Source: Catenuloplanes atrovinosus (GTDB taxonomy: Bacteria > Actinomycetota > Actinomycetes > Mycobacteriales > Micromonosporaceae). Taken from it: DNA of 64,000 bases. The position numbers and the translations under genes were made by a program. The DNA is taken from the NCBI RefSeq assembly GCF_031458235.1, contig NZ_JAVDYB010000001.1:2997001-3061000 (forward strand), given 5' to 3'. The notes below the pieces were generated by a model. That model made no database searches. It was not told the origin of the DNA and was given only the letters and a program-made list of their open reading frames with translations. This document shows, piece by piece, positions 50,237 to 58,014 of the stretch. Each line of letters begins with the position of its first letter. Position 1 is the first letter of the stretch.

Positions 50237-51649
50237 TTGGACGCGTTGGATGTCGCGCGGTGGCAGTTCGGGGTCACCACCGTCTACCACTTCCTCTTCG
50301 TGCCGATCACGATCGGCATGTCGCTGCTCGTCGCGATCATGCAGACGGTCTGGTACCGGACGCGCGACGAGAAGTGGCTGCGCCTGACCAAGTTCTTCGG
50401 CAAGCTCTTTCTGATCAACTTCGCGATGGGCATCGTCACCGGCATCGTGCAGGAGTTCCAGTTCGGCATGAACTGGTCCGACTACTCCCGCTTCGTCGGT
50501 GACGTCTTCGGCTCCCTGCTGGCGATCGAGGCGCTGGTCGCGTTCTTCCTCGAGTCGACATTCCTCGGCCTGTGGATCTTCGGCTGGGATCGGCTGCCGA
50601 AGCCGATCCACCTGGCCACCATCTGGGCCGCCTCGATCGGCACGATCCTGAGCATGTACTTCATCCTCGCGGCCAACTCGTGGATGCAGAACCCGGTCGG
50701 GTTCCACATCAACCCCGACACCGGCCGCGCGGAGCTGAACTCGATCGGCGCGCTGCTCACCAACAAGGTCACGCTCGCCACGTTCCCGCACACGTTCTTC
50801 GGCGCGCTCATGGTCGCCGGCGGCCTGATCGTCGCGGTCTCGCTCTGGCACCTCTACCGCGGCAAGGACGAGCAGAAGGCGACCTTCCGCACCGCGCTCA
50901 CCTTCGGCGGATGGGTCACGATCCTGGCCACGGCCGGCACGCTCATCTCCGGCGACTTCCAGGGCAAGATCATGACCCAGGTGCAGCCGATGAAGATGGC
51001 CGCGGCCGAGGGGCTCTACGAGACCACCAGTTCCGCGCCGTTCTCGCTGCTGACCATCGGCAGCCTGGACGGCAGCCGGGAGGTGTTCGCGATCACCGTC
51101 CCGGACCTGCTGTCCTGGCTCGGCAAGGGCGACATCCACGCCGAGATCGAAGGCATCAACGACCTCCAGGCCCAGTACAGCGCCGAGTACGGCGCGGGCG
51201 TCAACTACGCGCCGATCATCCCGGTCACCTACTGGTCGTTCCGCATGATGATCTTCTTCGGGCTGGCGGCCGGCGCGATCGCGCTGCTCACGCTCTGGAT
51301 GACCCGCCGCGGCCGCACCCCCACCAGCCGCCTGCTGCTGCTCGGCGCGCTGAGCCTGCCGATCCTGCCGCTGCTGGCCAACTCGTTCGGCTGGATCTTC
51401 ACCGAGATGGGCCGCCAGCCGTGGCTGGTCTTCGGCGAGATGCTCACCCGCGACGGCGTCTCCCGCAGCGTGTCCATGACCGAGGTGATCGTCTCGTTCG
51501 GCACGTTCACGCTGCTGTACGCCGCGCTCGCCGTCGTCGAGGTGCGGCTGCTGCTGAAGTACGCCACCGGCGGGCTGCCCGAGATCCACCCCGAACCCGG
51601 CGACGACGAGAAGGACGACGCCGATCGCCCGCTCGCGTTCGCGTACTGA
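50237..51649 (+). CDS. cydA: Cytochrome bd ubiquinol oxidase subunit I
   Basis: 470 residues, about nine helices. It oxidises menaquinol and, with CydB, reduces O2 at hemes b558, b595 and d without pumping protons. Heme-ligand His is in TTVYHFLFVPITIG near residue 18, Met/His ligands later, and the GRQPW motif is present in EMGRQPWLVFGEM. The quinone-binding Q loop is of the short type. TTG start behind GGGGGAG. High-affinity oxidase for low oxygen or stress; the upstream dyad suggests tight control. Confidence 0.96.
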   Translation: MDALDVARWQFGVTTVYHFLFVPITIGMSLLVAIMQTVWYRTRDEKWLRLTKFFGKLFLINFAMGIVTGIVQEFQFGMNWSDYSRFVGDVFGSLLAIEALVAFFLESTFLGLWIFGWDRLPKPIHLATIWAASIGTILSMYFILAANSWMQNPVGFHINPDTGRAELNSIGALLTNKVTLATFPHTFFGALMVAGGLIVAVSLWHLYRGKDEQKATFRTALTFGGWVTILATAGTLISGDFQGKIMTQVQPMKMAAAEGLYETTSSAPFSLLTIGSLDGSREVFAITVPDLLSWLGKGDIHAEIEGINDLQAQYSAEYGAGVNYAPIIPVTYWSFRMMIFFGLAAGAIALLTLWMTRRGRTPTSRLLLLGALSLPILPLLANSFGWIFTEMGRQPWLVFGEMLTRDGVSRSVSMTEVIVSFGTFTLLYAALAVVEVRLLLKYATGGLPEIHPEPGDDEKDDADRPLAFAY

Positions 51650-51669
51650 CCGCGCAAGGAGACACGATC

Positions 51670-52713
51670 GTGGATCTCGCTTCCTTCTGGTTCATCCTCA
51701 TCGCCGTGCTGTTCGTCGGCTACTTCGTGCTGGAGGGCTTCGACTTCGGTGTCGGCATGCTCCTGCCGGTCCTCGGCCGCAACGACCGGGAACGGCGCGT
51801 CGTCATCAACACCATCGGCCCGGTCTGGGACGGCAACGAGGTCTGGCTGATCACGGCCGGTGGCGCCATGTTCGCCGCGTTCCCCGAGTGGTACGCCACC
51901 CTGTTCTCCGGCTTCTACCTGCCGCTGCTGCTCATCCTGGTGGCGCTCATCGTCCGCGCGGTCGGCTTCGACTACCGCGGCAAGCGCGCCGACGCCGCGT
52001 GGAAGCGCAACTGGGACCTGGCGATCATCTTCGGGTCGTACACGCCGGCGCTGCTGTGGGGCGTCGCGTTCGCCAACATCGTGCGCGGCGTGCCGCTGGA
52101 CGCCAACCACGACTACACCGGCGGACTGCTCAACCTGCTCAACCCGTACGCGCTGCTCGGCGGCGTCACCATGGTCGCGCTCTGCCTCACGCACGGCGCC
52201 GTGTTCCTGGCACTGAAAACCGAGGGCGAGATCCGGGTGCGCGCCAACCGGATCGCCGGCCGCGCCGGGCTGGCCACCGCGGTGCTGGCGGTCGCGTTCC
52301 TCGGCTGGACCGTGTCCTCGTTCGGCGGCACCGTGGCCTCCGTGGTCACCGCGGTCGTGGCGGCGCTCGCGCTGGCCGGGGCGCTGCTGGCGAACAGGGT
52401 GGGCCGCGAGGGCTGGACGTTCGTCGGCACGGCGGTCACGATCGGGCTGGCGGTGGTCACGCTGTTCACCGTGCTGTTCCCGAACGTGATGCCGTCCTCG
52501 ACCGACCCGGCGCACAGCCTGACCGTGGACAACGCGTCCTCCACGCCGTACACACTGACGATCATGACGTGGGTGGCGCTGCTGATCACGCCGGTCGTGC
52601 TGCTCTACCAGGGCTGGACGTACTGGGTGTTCCGCCGGCGCATCGGCGTCCACCACATCCCGGACGACGGCGCCGTATCCACCCCCGCCGGCAGCGCCGT
52701 CGGCGGGGGCTGA
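51670..52713 (+). CDS. cydB: Cytochrome bd ubiquinol oxidase subunit II
   Basis: 347 residues, about nine helices. Opening VDLASFWFILIAVLFVGYFV and LEGFDFGVGMLLP are characteristic of CydB, as is GPVWDGNEVWLITAGGAMFA. GTG start with AAGGAGA 8 bases upstream, 20 bases after cydA. The cydDC genes needed to export the thiols for assembly are not next to it. The last codons encode a Gly-rich tail over a hairpin. Confidence 0.96.
   Translation: MDLASFWFILIAVLFVGYFVLEGFDFGVGMLLPVLGRNDRERRVVINTIGPVWDGNEVWLITAGGAMFAAFPEWYATLFSGFYLPLLLILVALIVRAVGFDYRGKRADAAWKRNWDLAIIFGSYTPALLWGVAFANIVRGVPLDANHDYTGGLLNLLNPYALLGGVTMVALCLTHGAVFLALKTEGEIRVRANRIAGRAGLATAVLAVAFLGWTVSSFGGTVASVVTAVVAALALAGALLANRVGREGWTFVGTAVTIGLAVVTLFTVLFPNVMPSSTDPAHSLTVDNASSTPYTLTIMTWVALLITPVVLLYQGWTYWVFRRRIGVHHIPDDGAVSTPAGSAVGGG
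52682..52709 (+). terminator. Hairpin at the end of cydB
   Basis: CCCCCGCCG / CGGCGGGGG, perfect 9 bp arms with a 10-base loop, inside the last codons of cydB and ending 1 base before its stop codon. Could serve as a terminator for cydAB and, in the other direction, for the convergent pentapeptide gene. Confidence 0.45.
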
Positions 52714-52717
52714 CCGG

Positions 52718-53326
52718 TCACCGCACGCTGAGCCCGAGGGCGCCGGCGATCTGCACCGCCTGGGCGGTGTCGATCACGGCGCCCTTCAGCGTCGTGGTCA
52801 GCGGGTCGAGCGTCTCCAGGTTGCTGCCCCGCAGGTCGGCCTTGGTGAAGTCGGCCTGCCGCAGCGTCGCGCCGGCCAGGTCCACGGAGAGCAGCTTCGC
52901 GTGCGCGGCCTTGACGCCGGACAGGTCGGCCTCGCGCATCCGTACCCCCGTGATCGTGGCCTTCTGCAGGTCCGCGCCGGCGAGCGTGACGAACGACCAG
53001 TCGCCGCCGGTGGCCGTGAACAGGCCGAACGTGCAGTCCTCGAAGACGCTGCCGACCAGCTTGCACTCCTCCAGCCCCACCTCGAAGAACGAACACCCCA
53101 CGAACACACAATTCACCATGGCGGTACGGGTGTGCACGCCCGCGTTGAACCGGCACTGCGTGAACACGCACTCGGAGAACGACGCGCCGGTACTGGTCGC
53201 CTCGGTCAGATCCACCCCGGTGAACGCGACCCGCTCATGCACCCGCCCGGACAGGTCGTCCAACGCCCAGTCGGCGTCGTGGATCGCGGTCTCGGTCCGG
53301 GGAAGCCGACTCGGGTCGATCGCCAT
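52718..53326 (-). CDS. Pentapeptide-repeat protein
   Basis: 202 residues. A/C-x-F/L repeats stack through the whole protein: VAFTGVDLTEATSTGASFSE, CVFVGCSFFEVGLEECKLVG, ADLQKATITGVRMREADLSG and ATLRQADFTKADLRGSNLET, forming a right-handed quadrilateral beta helix. Relatives (Qnr, MfpA) protect DNA gyrase by mimicking DNA, but many have other roles. ATG with TACTGT 6 bases upstream (leaderless). The upstream region is the 58 bp tandem array. Confidence 0.9.
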   Translation of the reverse strand: MAIDPSRLPRTETAIHDADWALDDLSGRVHERVAFTGVDLTEATSTGASFSECVFTQCRFNAGVHTRTAMVNCVFVGCSFFEVGLEECKLVGSVFEDCTFGLFTATGGDWSFVTLAGADLQKATITGVRMREADLSGVKAAHAKLLSVDLAGATLRQADFTKADLRGSNLETLDPLTTTLKGAVIDTAQAVQIAGALGLSVR

Positions 53327-53365
53327 CCTCGGACAGTACCGCCACCTCGCCGCCCTCCCGCTCCA

Positions 53366-53763
53366 CCGCCCTCGGTGGGCGGCACGTGTCGAGGACCGCG
53401 CACCTCTCGCCGTTCCTGCTTGGCCGCCCTGGGCGGGCGGCACGTGTCGGCGACCGCGCACCTCTCGCGGTTCCTGCTTGGCCGCCCTCGGTGGGCGGCA
53501 CGTGTCGGCGACCGCGCACCTCTCGCGGTTCCTGCTTGGCCGCCCTCGGTGGGCGGCACGTGTCGGCGACCGCCCACCTCTCGCCGTTCCCGCTTGGCCG
53601 CCCTCGGTGGGCGGCACGTGTCGGCGACCGCCCACCTCTCGCCGTTCCCACCTTCTCGCTCCGCCGCCCCCGCGGCGGCGGGATGTGTCCGGACCGCTCG
53701 ACCGAGCGGGTCGGCCGCTCCTCCGTGCTCGCGGTGGGCGGGATGTCGCTGGACCGCCCACCG
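53366..53763. repeat. 58 bp tandem repeat array with internal hairpins
   Basis: Five units begin at 53366, 53424, 53482, 53540 and 53598, exactly 58 bases apart, then two degenerate copies near 53664 and 53726. Each unit contains GCCGCCC-TCGGT-GGGCGGC (7 bp stem), then ACGTGTCGGCGACCG and a second small dyad CCGCG-CACCTCT-CGCGG. 58 is not a multiple of three and no reading frame is shared. It fills the 529-base gene-free stretch 53327-53855. Confidence 0.85.
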
Positions 53764-53855
53764 CTGGCCCACGACGGGTGGGTGCCGCTGTGTGACCCAT
53801 CGGTCGCCGGGGCGGGCGCAGGATCGGTCACCTGCCCGGCGCGTATCGTCGGCGC

Positions 53856-54431
53856 GTGACCGCCCCCTTGATCACCCAGGCCGTGCCCGCTGACCGGGAT
53901 CGCGTCATCTCCACGTTCGTCGCCGCGTTCGCCACCGATCCGGTGCTGCGTCACCTGTTCCCGGGCGCGTCGTACGAGGAACTGGCACCCGCGTTCGCCG
54001 GCCACCTGTTCGACCGCCGCGTGACCGCCGGGACCGTCTGGCTCGCCGACGGCGGCGCCGCGGTGGCGATGTGGGACCCGCCCGGCCCCGGCGAGTCGTG
54101 GCCGCCGGCCGCGTCCTACCTGCCCGCCGAGGCGGCGGCCCGGGTCGACGCCTACGACGCGGTGATCCATCCGCACATGCCGGTGACCCCGCACTGGTAC
54201 CTGGGCGTGCTCGCCTGCGACCCCCGGTTCGCCGGCCGCCGTCTCGGCCGCGCCGTCATGCAGCCCGGCCTGCGCCGCGCCGCCGCCGACGGCCTGCCCG
54301 CCTACCTGGAGACCGGCACCACCGTCAACGTCGGCATCTACCAGCGCAGCGGCTGGACCGTCGACAAGCACATCACCACCGGCGCCCTGACCGCCTGGAT
54401 CCTCCGCCACGACGGCATCCCCGTCACGTAG
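53856..54431 (+). CDS. GNAT family N-acetyltransferase
   Basis: 191 residues. Acetyl-CoA loop CDPRFAGRRLGRAVMQPGLR, preceded by HWYLGVLAC, then LPAYLETGTTVNVGIYQRSG typical of this subfamily. GTG start with TATCGT 6 bases before it (leaderless). Substrate unknown. The promoter side is the 58 bp repeat array. Confidence 0.88.
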   Translation: MTAPLITQAVPADRDRVISTFVAAFATDPVLRHLFPGASYEELAPAFAGHLFDRRVTAGTVWLADGGAAVAMWDPPGPGESWPPAASYLPAEAAARVDAYDAVIHPHMPVTPHWYLGVLACDPRFAGRRLGRAVMQPGLRRAAADGLPAYLETGTTVNVGIYQRSGWTVDKHITTGALTAWILRHDGIPVT

Positions 54432-54563
54432 CCGTCCGGCGGTCCGGCGTGACCGTCGCTGCGCCGGCTCCGGCGGCGGATGCGTCACGAGCCGCCCTCG
54501 ACGCCCGGCGCGGGAGCGTAATTCGCTGTCGGGGTGTCGGGATGCGGTGTTATACAGCCGGGC

Positions 54564-55355
54564 GTGGATGAGACGGTGGAGTTTCCCGAGTTGCTGCGGC
54601 TGATCGACGAGCGGGCGGCCGCGTTCCGGGCGGCGATCGCGGCGGCTGACGATCTCGCGGTGCCGGTGCCGACCTGCCCGGAGTGGACGCTGTTCGACCT
54701 GGCGCGGCACGTGGGCGAGGGCCGCCGCAAATGGGCCAGGATCGTGACCGCCGGGCCGGCCGACGCTCCGCCCCCGGCGTCATCCTGGCAGGACCGCCCG
54801 GTGCCGGGGGAGCGCGACGCGCTGGTGGCGTGGCTGGCCGACTCGACGCGGGAACTGCTGGACACGCTGCGGCAGGCGGGGCCGGAGCACGGCTGCTGGA
54901 CCTGGTGGGGCCCGTCGCAGTCGCCGCAGACCTGCGGTGCCGTCGCCCGGCACCAGTTGCAGGAGGTCGCCGTGCACACCTACGACGCCCAGCTCACGGC
55001 CGGCGCCCCGCGGCCGCTGCCGCCGGACGTGGCCGTCGACGGCGTGGAGGAATTCCTCGTCACCTGCTGCGCGACCACGAAGCCGTGGCCGCACGAGCCC
55101 GCCGTCGTCGACTACCACATCACCGAGGGCCGGTCCTGGCGCATCCTGCTCTCCGCCGACGGCGCCCGCGTCTCCCGCCGGACCACCCCGACCGCCGCCA
55201 CCCAGCCCTCCGCCGCCCCCGCAGACGCCTCCGCGACCGCCACCGCGAGCGACCTGGTCCTCCACTTCTACGGCCGCCTCCCACTCGACTCCCTCACCGT
55301 CGACGGCGACCGGCGCGTCTTCGACCACCTCATCGCCTGGGACCCGGACGCCTGA
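54564..55355 (+). CDS. Mycothiol-dependent maleylpyruvate isomerase family protein
   Basis: 263 residues with the DinB-like four-helix domain first (ELLRLIDERAAAFRAAIAAA, VPTCPEWTLFDLARHVGEG) and the MDMPI C-terminal domain after. The metal-ligand His in the LARHVGEG segment and another in RHQLQEVAVHTYDAQL are in place. Members are mycothiol-linked metalloenzymes, mostly of unknown substrate. GTG start with TATACA 7 bases upstream (leaderless). The last seven codons plus stop lie in a 65 bp unit that is duplicated in tandem. Confidence 0.9.
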   Translation: MDETVEFPELLRLIDERAAAFRAAIAAADDLAVPVPTCPEWTLFDLARHVGEGRRKWARIVTAGPADAPPPASSWQDRPVPGERDALVAWLADSTRELLDTLRQAGPEHGCWTWWGPSQSPQTCGAVARHQLQEVAVHTYDAQLTAGAPRPLPPDVAVDGVEEFLVTCCATTKPWPHEPAVVDYHITEGRSWRILLSADGARVSRRTTPTAATQPSAAPADASATATASDLVLHFYGRLPLDSLTVDGDRRVFDHLIAWDPDA

Positions 55356-55461
55356 CCCAGCCCTCCGCCCGCACAGGCCGTCCCGCGACTGTCCGAATCG
55401 CCTGGGACCCGGACGCCTGACCCAGCCCTCCGCCCGCACAGGCCGTCCCGCGACTGTCCGA
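55332..55461 (+). repeat. Perfect 65 bp tandem duplication
   Basis: Bases 55332-55396 and 55397-55461 are identical. The unit covers the last codons (IAWDPDA) and stop of the preceding gene and the start of the spacer, so the tail-coding segment is present twice; only the first copy is in the reading frame. Identity over 65 bases implies a recent event. Confidence 0.95.
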
Positions 55462-55483
55462 TGTGTCTCGTTACGATGCTCGG

Positions 55484-57448
55484 GTGGGCGGACAGTGGCC
55501 GGACGGCGGACCGTGGATCGTGGCACCTACCTCCGCCGATGTGGATTGGGAGTCGGCGGTGGCCGTGTTGGCCGCGGCCTCGTCGGTGCGGGTGGCGGCG
55601 GTCGCGATCGCCCCCGGTGCGGCACCGGGCCGGCGGGTCCGCGCGCACGCCGCCACCTGGGTGGAGATCCATGACGGCGACGCCGGCCCGCTGAGCCTGA
55701 AGGCGACCGTCCATCTCGTCTCCGCGCTCGCGGCTACGCACGGCCTGGTGCTGATCGCGGGTGTGCCGGGGCTGCTGGTACCGGTCGGCCGTGCCGGCTG
55801 GACCGTGACCGATCTCGCGGCGATGCTCGGCGCGCCGGTCGTCGTGGTCACCGGCGGTACCCGGGACGCGGCCAACCACGCCACGCTCGCGCTCGGCGCC
55901 CTGGACCGGCACGGTCTTGCCGCGGTCGTCGTCGCCACCGGCCTCCCGCCCGCCGCCGCACCGGCCGGCCCGCCGACCGACGACACCGGAGCGGCCGGCC
56001 CGCCGCCAGCCCCCGACACCGGAGCGGCCGCGTCCGCGGATCGTGACGACTCGTTCGCCGCGACGGCGGCCGGACCGGTCACGCTGTCCGCCACCGGCCC
56101 GGACACGCCGCCGGGTCCGGCAGACTCCGCGGAGGAGCGTCCGGGAGGCCCCACCGCAGAGCAAGACGAGGAAGGCCGTGGCTCCCCCGCCGAGCCGCAG
56201 CCCGGCCCGCCAGCTGCGGACCCCCTCGCAACCTCTGCGAACCCGGTCGCCGAGCCGGCGGATGCGCCCGCAACCCCGGCAGATGTGCACGCCGAGCCAG
56301 CAGAACCACCCGCAACCCCGGCGGATGCGCACGCCGAGCCAGCAGAACCACCCGCAACCCCGGCGGATGCGCACGCCGAGCCAGCAGAACCACCCGCAAC
56401 CCCGGCGGATGCGCACGCCGAGCCAGCAGAACCACCCGCAACCCCGGCGGATGCGCACGCGAACCCGGCGGATGCGCACGCGGATCGGCTTCCCGTCGCG
56501 CTGGCCGGGCGGATACCCGCCGGCGTCGACTCGCTGGACGCGGAGGCGGCCCGCGCGTTCCTCGATCCGCTGCTGCACGCCCGGCACCCGGCGCCGGCCC
56601 GGCCATCGTCACCGGCGGCGCCGGCGCCACCGCAGCCGGCCGCCAGCGGCACCCGGGTCGCGGTCGCCCTGGGCGCGCTGTTCGTGACGATGTCGCTCGG
56701 GGCGGTCGGGCTGGCGTTCTGTAACCGGCCCGCCGTGCAGCAGACCACCACGGAGGTCACGGTCACCCCGCGGTGGCGGGACACCTACCCGGCGCCGACT
56801 CCGTCGTCCACCGGCGTACCGGTGGAGAACGTCTGCCCCACCAACCGGCCCGGCCTGACGCCCACCCGCCCGGACCCCGGCGTGACGAGCCGGGTCGACG
56901 GCGCATGGCAGCGCATCGAGACGTGGCTGGCCGCCAAGGCACCCGCCAGCCGACAGACCCTGCGGCCCGCCGCCGACCCCGCCGCGATCGACGCGGCGCA
57001 GCGGCGCATGTCGGTGCGGTTCCCGCCCGATCTGGTCGCGTCGCTGCTGCGGCACGACGGGACGACGGCGGAGCAGACCGACGCCTTCCCGCTGCCGTTC
57101 GACTACCGGCCGCTGTCCACCACCGAGATCGCCGACACCTGGCAGCAGCAGTGCGACATGCTGGCCGGCACGCCGATCCTGGCCGGCGGAGGGTGGTGGG
57201 ACGCCGGATACGTCCCGTTCGCCGGCGGCCCGGAGATCGGGCTGCTGCTGGTCGACCAGCGCCCGGACGGCTTCGGCACGGTCGGCGACTTCCACAACGA
57301 CGGCGGCGTCCGGTTCGGCGAGTGGCGCCCCGCGTCGATCGCCGAACTGCTGGAGCGGACCGCGACCTCGCTGGAGACCGGTGAGCCGTTCGCCGGTCGA
57401 TACCGCCCCGCGCTCGCCGGCGACCGCCTGGAGTGGATCATCCAGTGA
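55484..57448 (+). CDS. BioD-like / transmembrane / SUKH (SMI1-KNR4) fusion protein
   Basis: 654 residues. Residues 1-160 resemble the dethiobiotin-synthetase fold (LVLIAGVPGLLVPVGRAGWT, TDLAAMLGAPVVVVTGGTRD, LDRHGLAAVVVATG), but the P-loop region reads PWIVAPTSADVDWES, so ATP binding is doubtful. A Pro/Ala linker contains four copies of AEPAEPPATPADAH (bases 56285-56452, 42 bp units). Then one helix (~392-413) and a C-terminal SUKH domain (~475-650: RFPPDLVASLLRHDG, GWWDAGYVPFA, GDFHNDGG). I prefer the GTG 6 bases after TACGAT; a GTG 7 codons upstream is possible. SUKH proteins often act as immunity or scaffold modules. Confidence 0.75.
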   Translation: MGGQWPDGGPWIVAPTSADVDWESAVAVLAAASSVRVAAVAIAPGAAPGRRVRAHAATWVEIHDGDAGPLSLKATVHLVSALAATHGLVLIAGVPGLLVPVGRAGWTVTDLAAMLGAPVVVVTGGTRDAANHATLALGALDRHGLAAVVVATGLPPAAAPAGPPTDDTGAAGPPPAPDTGAAASADRDDSFAATAAGPVTLSATGPDTPPGPADSAEERPGGPTAEQDEEGRGSPAEPQPGPPAADPLATSANPVAEPADAPATPADVHAEPAEPPATPADAHAEPAEPPATPADAHAEPAEPPATPADAHAEPAEPPATPADAHANPADAHADRLPVALAGRIPAGVDSLDAEAARAFLDPLLHARHPAPARPSSPAAPAPPQPAASGTRVAVALGALFVTMSLGAVGLAFCNRPAVQQTTTEVTVTPRWRDTYPAPTPSSTGVPVENVCPTNRPGLTPTRPDPGVTSRVDGAWQRIETWLAAKAPASRQTLRPAADPAAIDAAQRRMSVRFPPDLVASLLRHDGTTAEQTDAFPLPFDYRPLSTTEIADTWQQQCDMLAGTPILAGGGWWDAGYVPFAGGPEIGLLLVDQRPDGFGTVGDFHNDGGVRFGEWRPASIAELLERTATSLETGEPFAGRYRPALAGDRLEWIIQ

Positions 57449-57824
57449 CCGTGTGGTGCACCGCCTCCACGTTGTGGCCGTCCGGGTCGCGCAGGAACAC
57501 CGCGTAGTACCCCGGGTGGTACTCCGGCCAGATCCGCGGCGGGTGCAGCACCTGCGCCCCGGCCGCCACCGCCGCCCGGTGCACCGCGTCGACCGAGGTG
57601 CGGTCCGGCGCCCGGAACGCGATGTGCAGCTCGCGGGTCTCCGCACCGGAGGCGGGGCTGAGCCAGAAGCCGGGCTCGCCGTCACCGAGCCCGAGGCCGA
57701 CGACGAACGACGGCGGCACCGGGAAACGCCGCTCCTCGCGCATCCCGATCGGGGCGAAGACGCCCAGGTAGAAGGCGATCGACTTCTCGACGTCCGTGAC
57801 CGGAACGCCCACGTGATCGAACAT
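57438..57824 (-). CDS. VOC family protein (glyoxalase-like)
   Basis: 128 residues: FDHVGVPVTDVEKSIAFYLG at the N-terminus with metal-ligand His, ELHIAFRAPDRTSVDAVHRA, then YYAVFLRDPDGHNVEAVHH with the second His and Glu. The ligand set fits an active metalloenzyme of the lactoylglutathione-lyase-like type. ATG with TAGCGT 7 bases upstream (leaderless). Its 3' end overlaps the SUKH fusion gene by 11 bases. Confidence 0.9.
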   Translation of the reverse strand: MFDHVGVPVTDVEKSIAFYLGVFAPIGMREERRFPVPPSFVVGLGLGDGEPGFWLSPASGAETRELHIAFRAPDRTSVDAVHRAAVAAGAQVLHPPRIWPEYHPGYYAVFLRDPDGHNVEAVHHTVTG

Positions 57825-58014
57825 GCGGCCCACGCTAGCAACCGGGTCCGACAAAACCGGTTGCGTCCGTCGCCGGTCCGGGGCAGCCTGGGTGGCGCAG
57901 TCGACCGGAGGAGGGTGAGCGCGGAGCATGTGATTCCCCACGGGTTCGTGCCGTGCCGCCAGCAGCATCAGGGCTGCCGCGGCGTGATCGCCACGCGTAC
58001 CGCCGGGGTGTCTC

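Noticed and set aside
53366-53763. CRISPR array
   Set aside because: The regularly spaced units are nearly identical over their whole 58 bases, so there are no unique spacers, and no cas gene is near.
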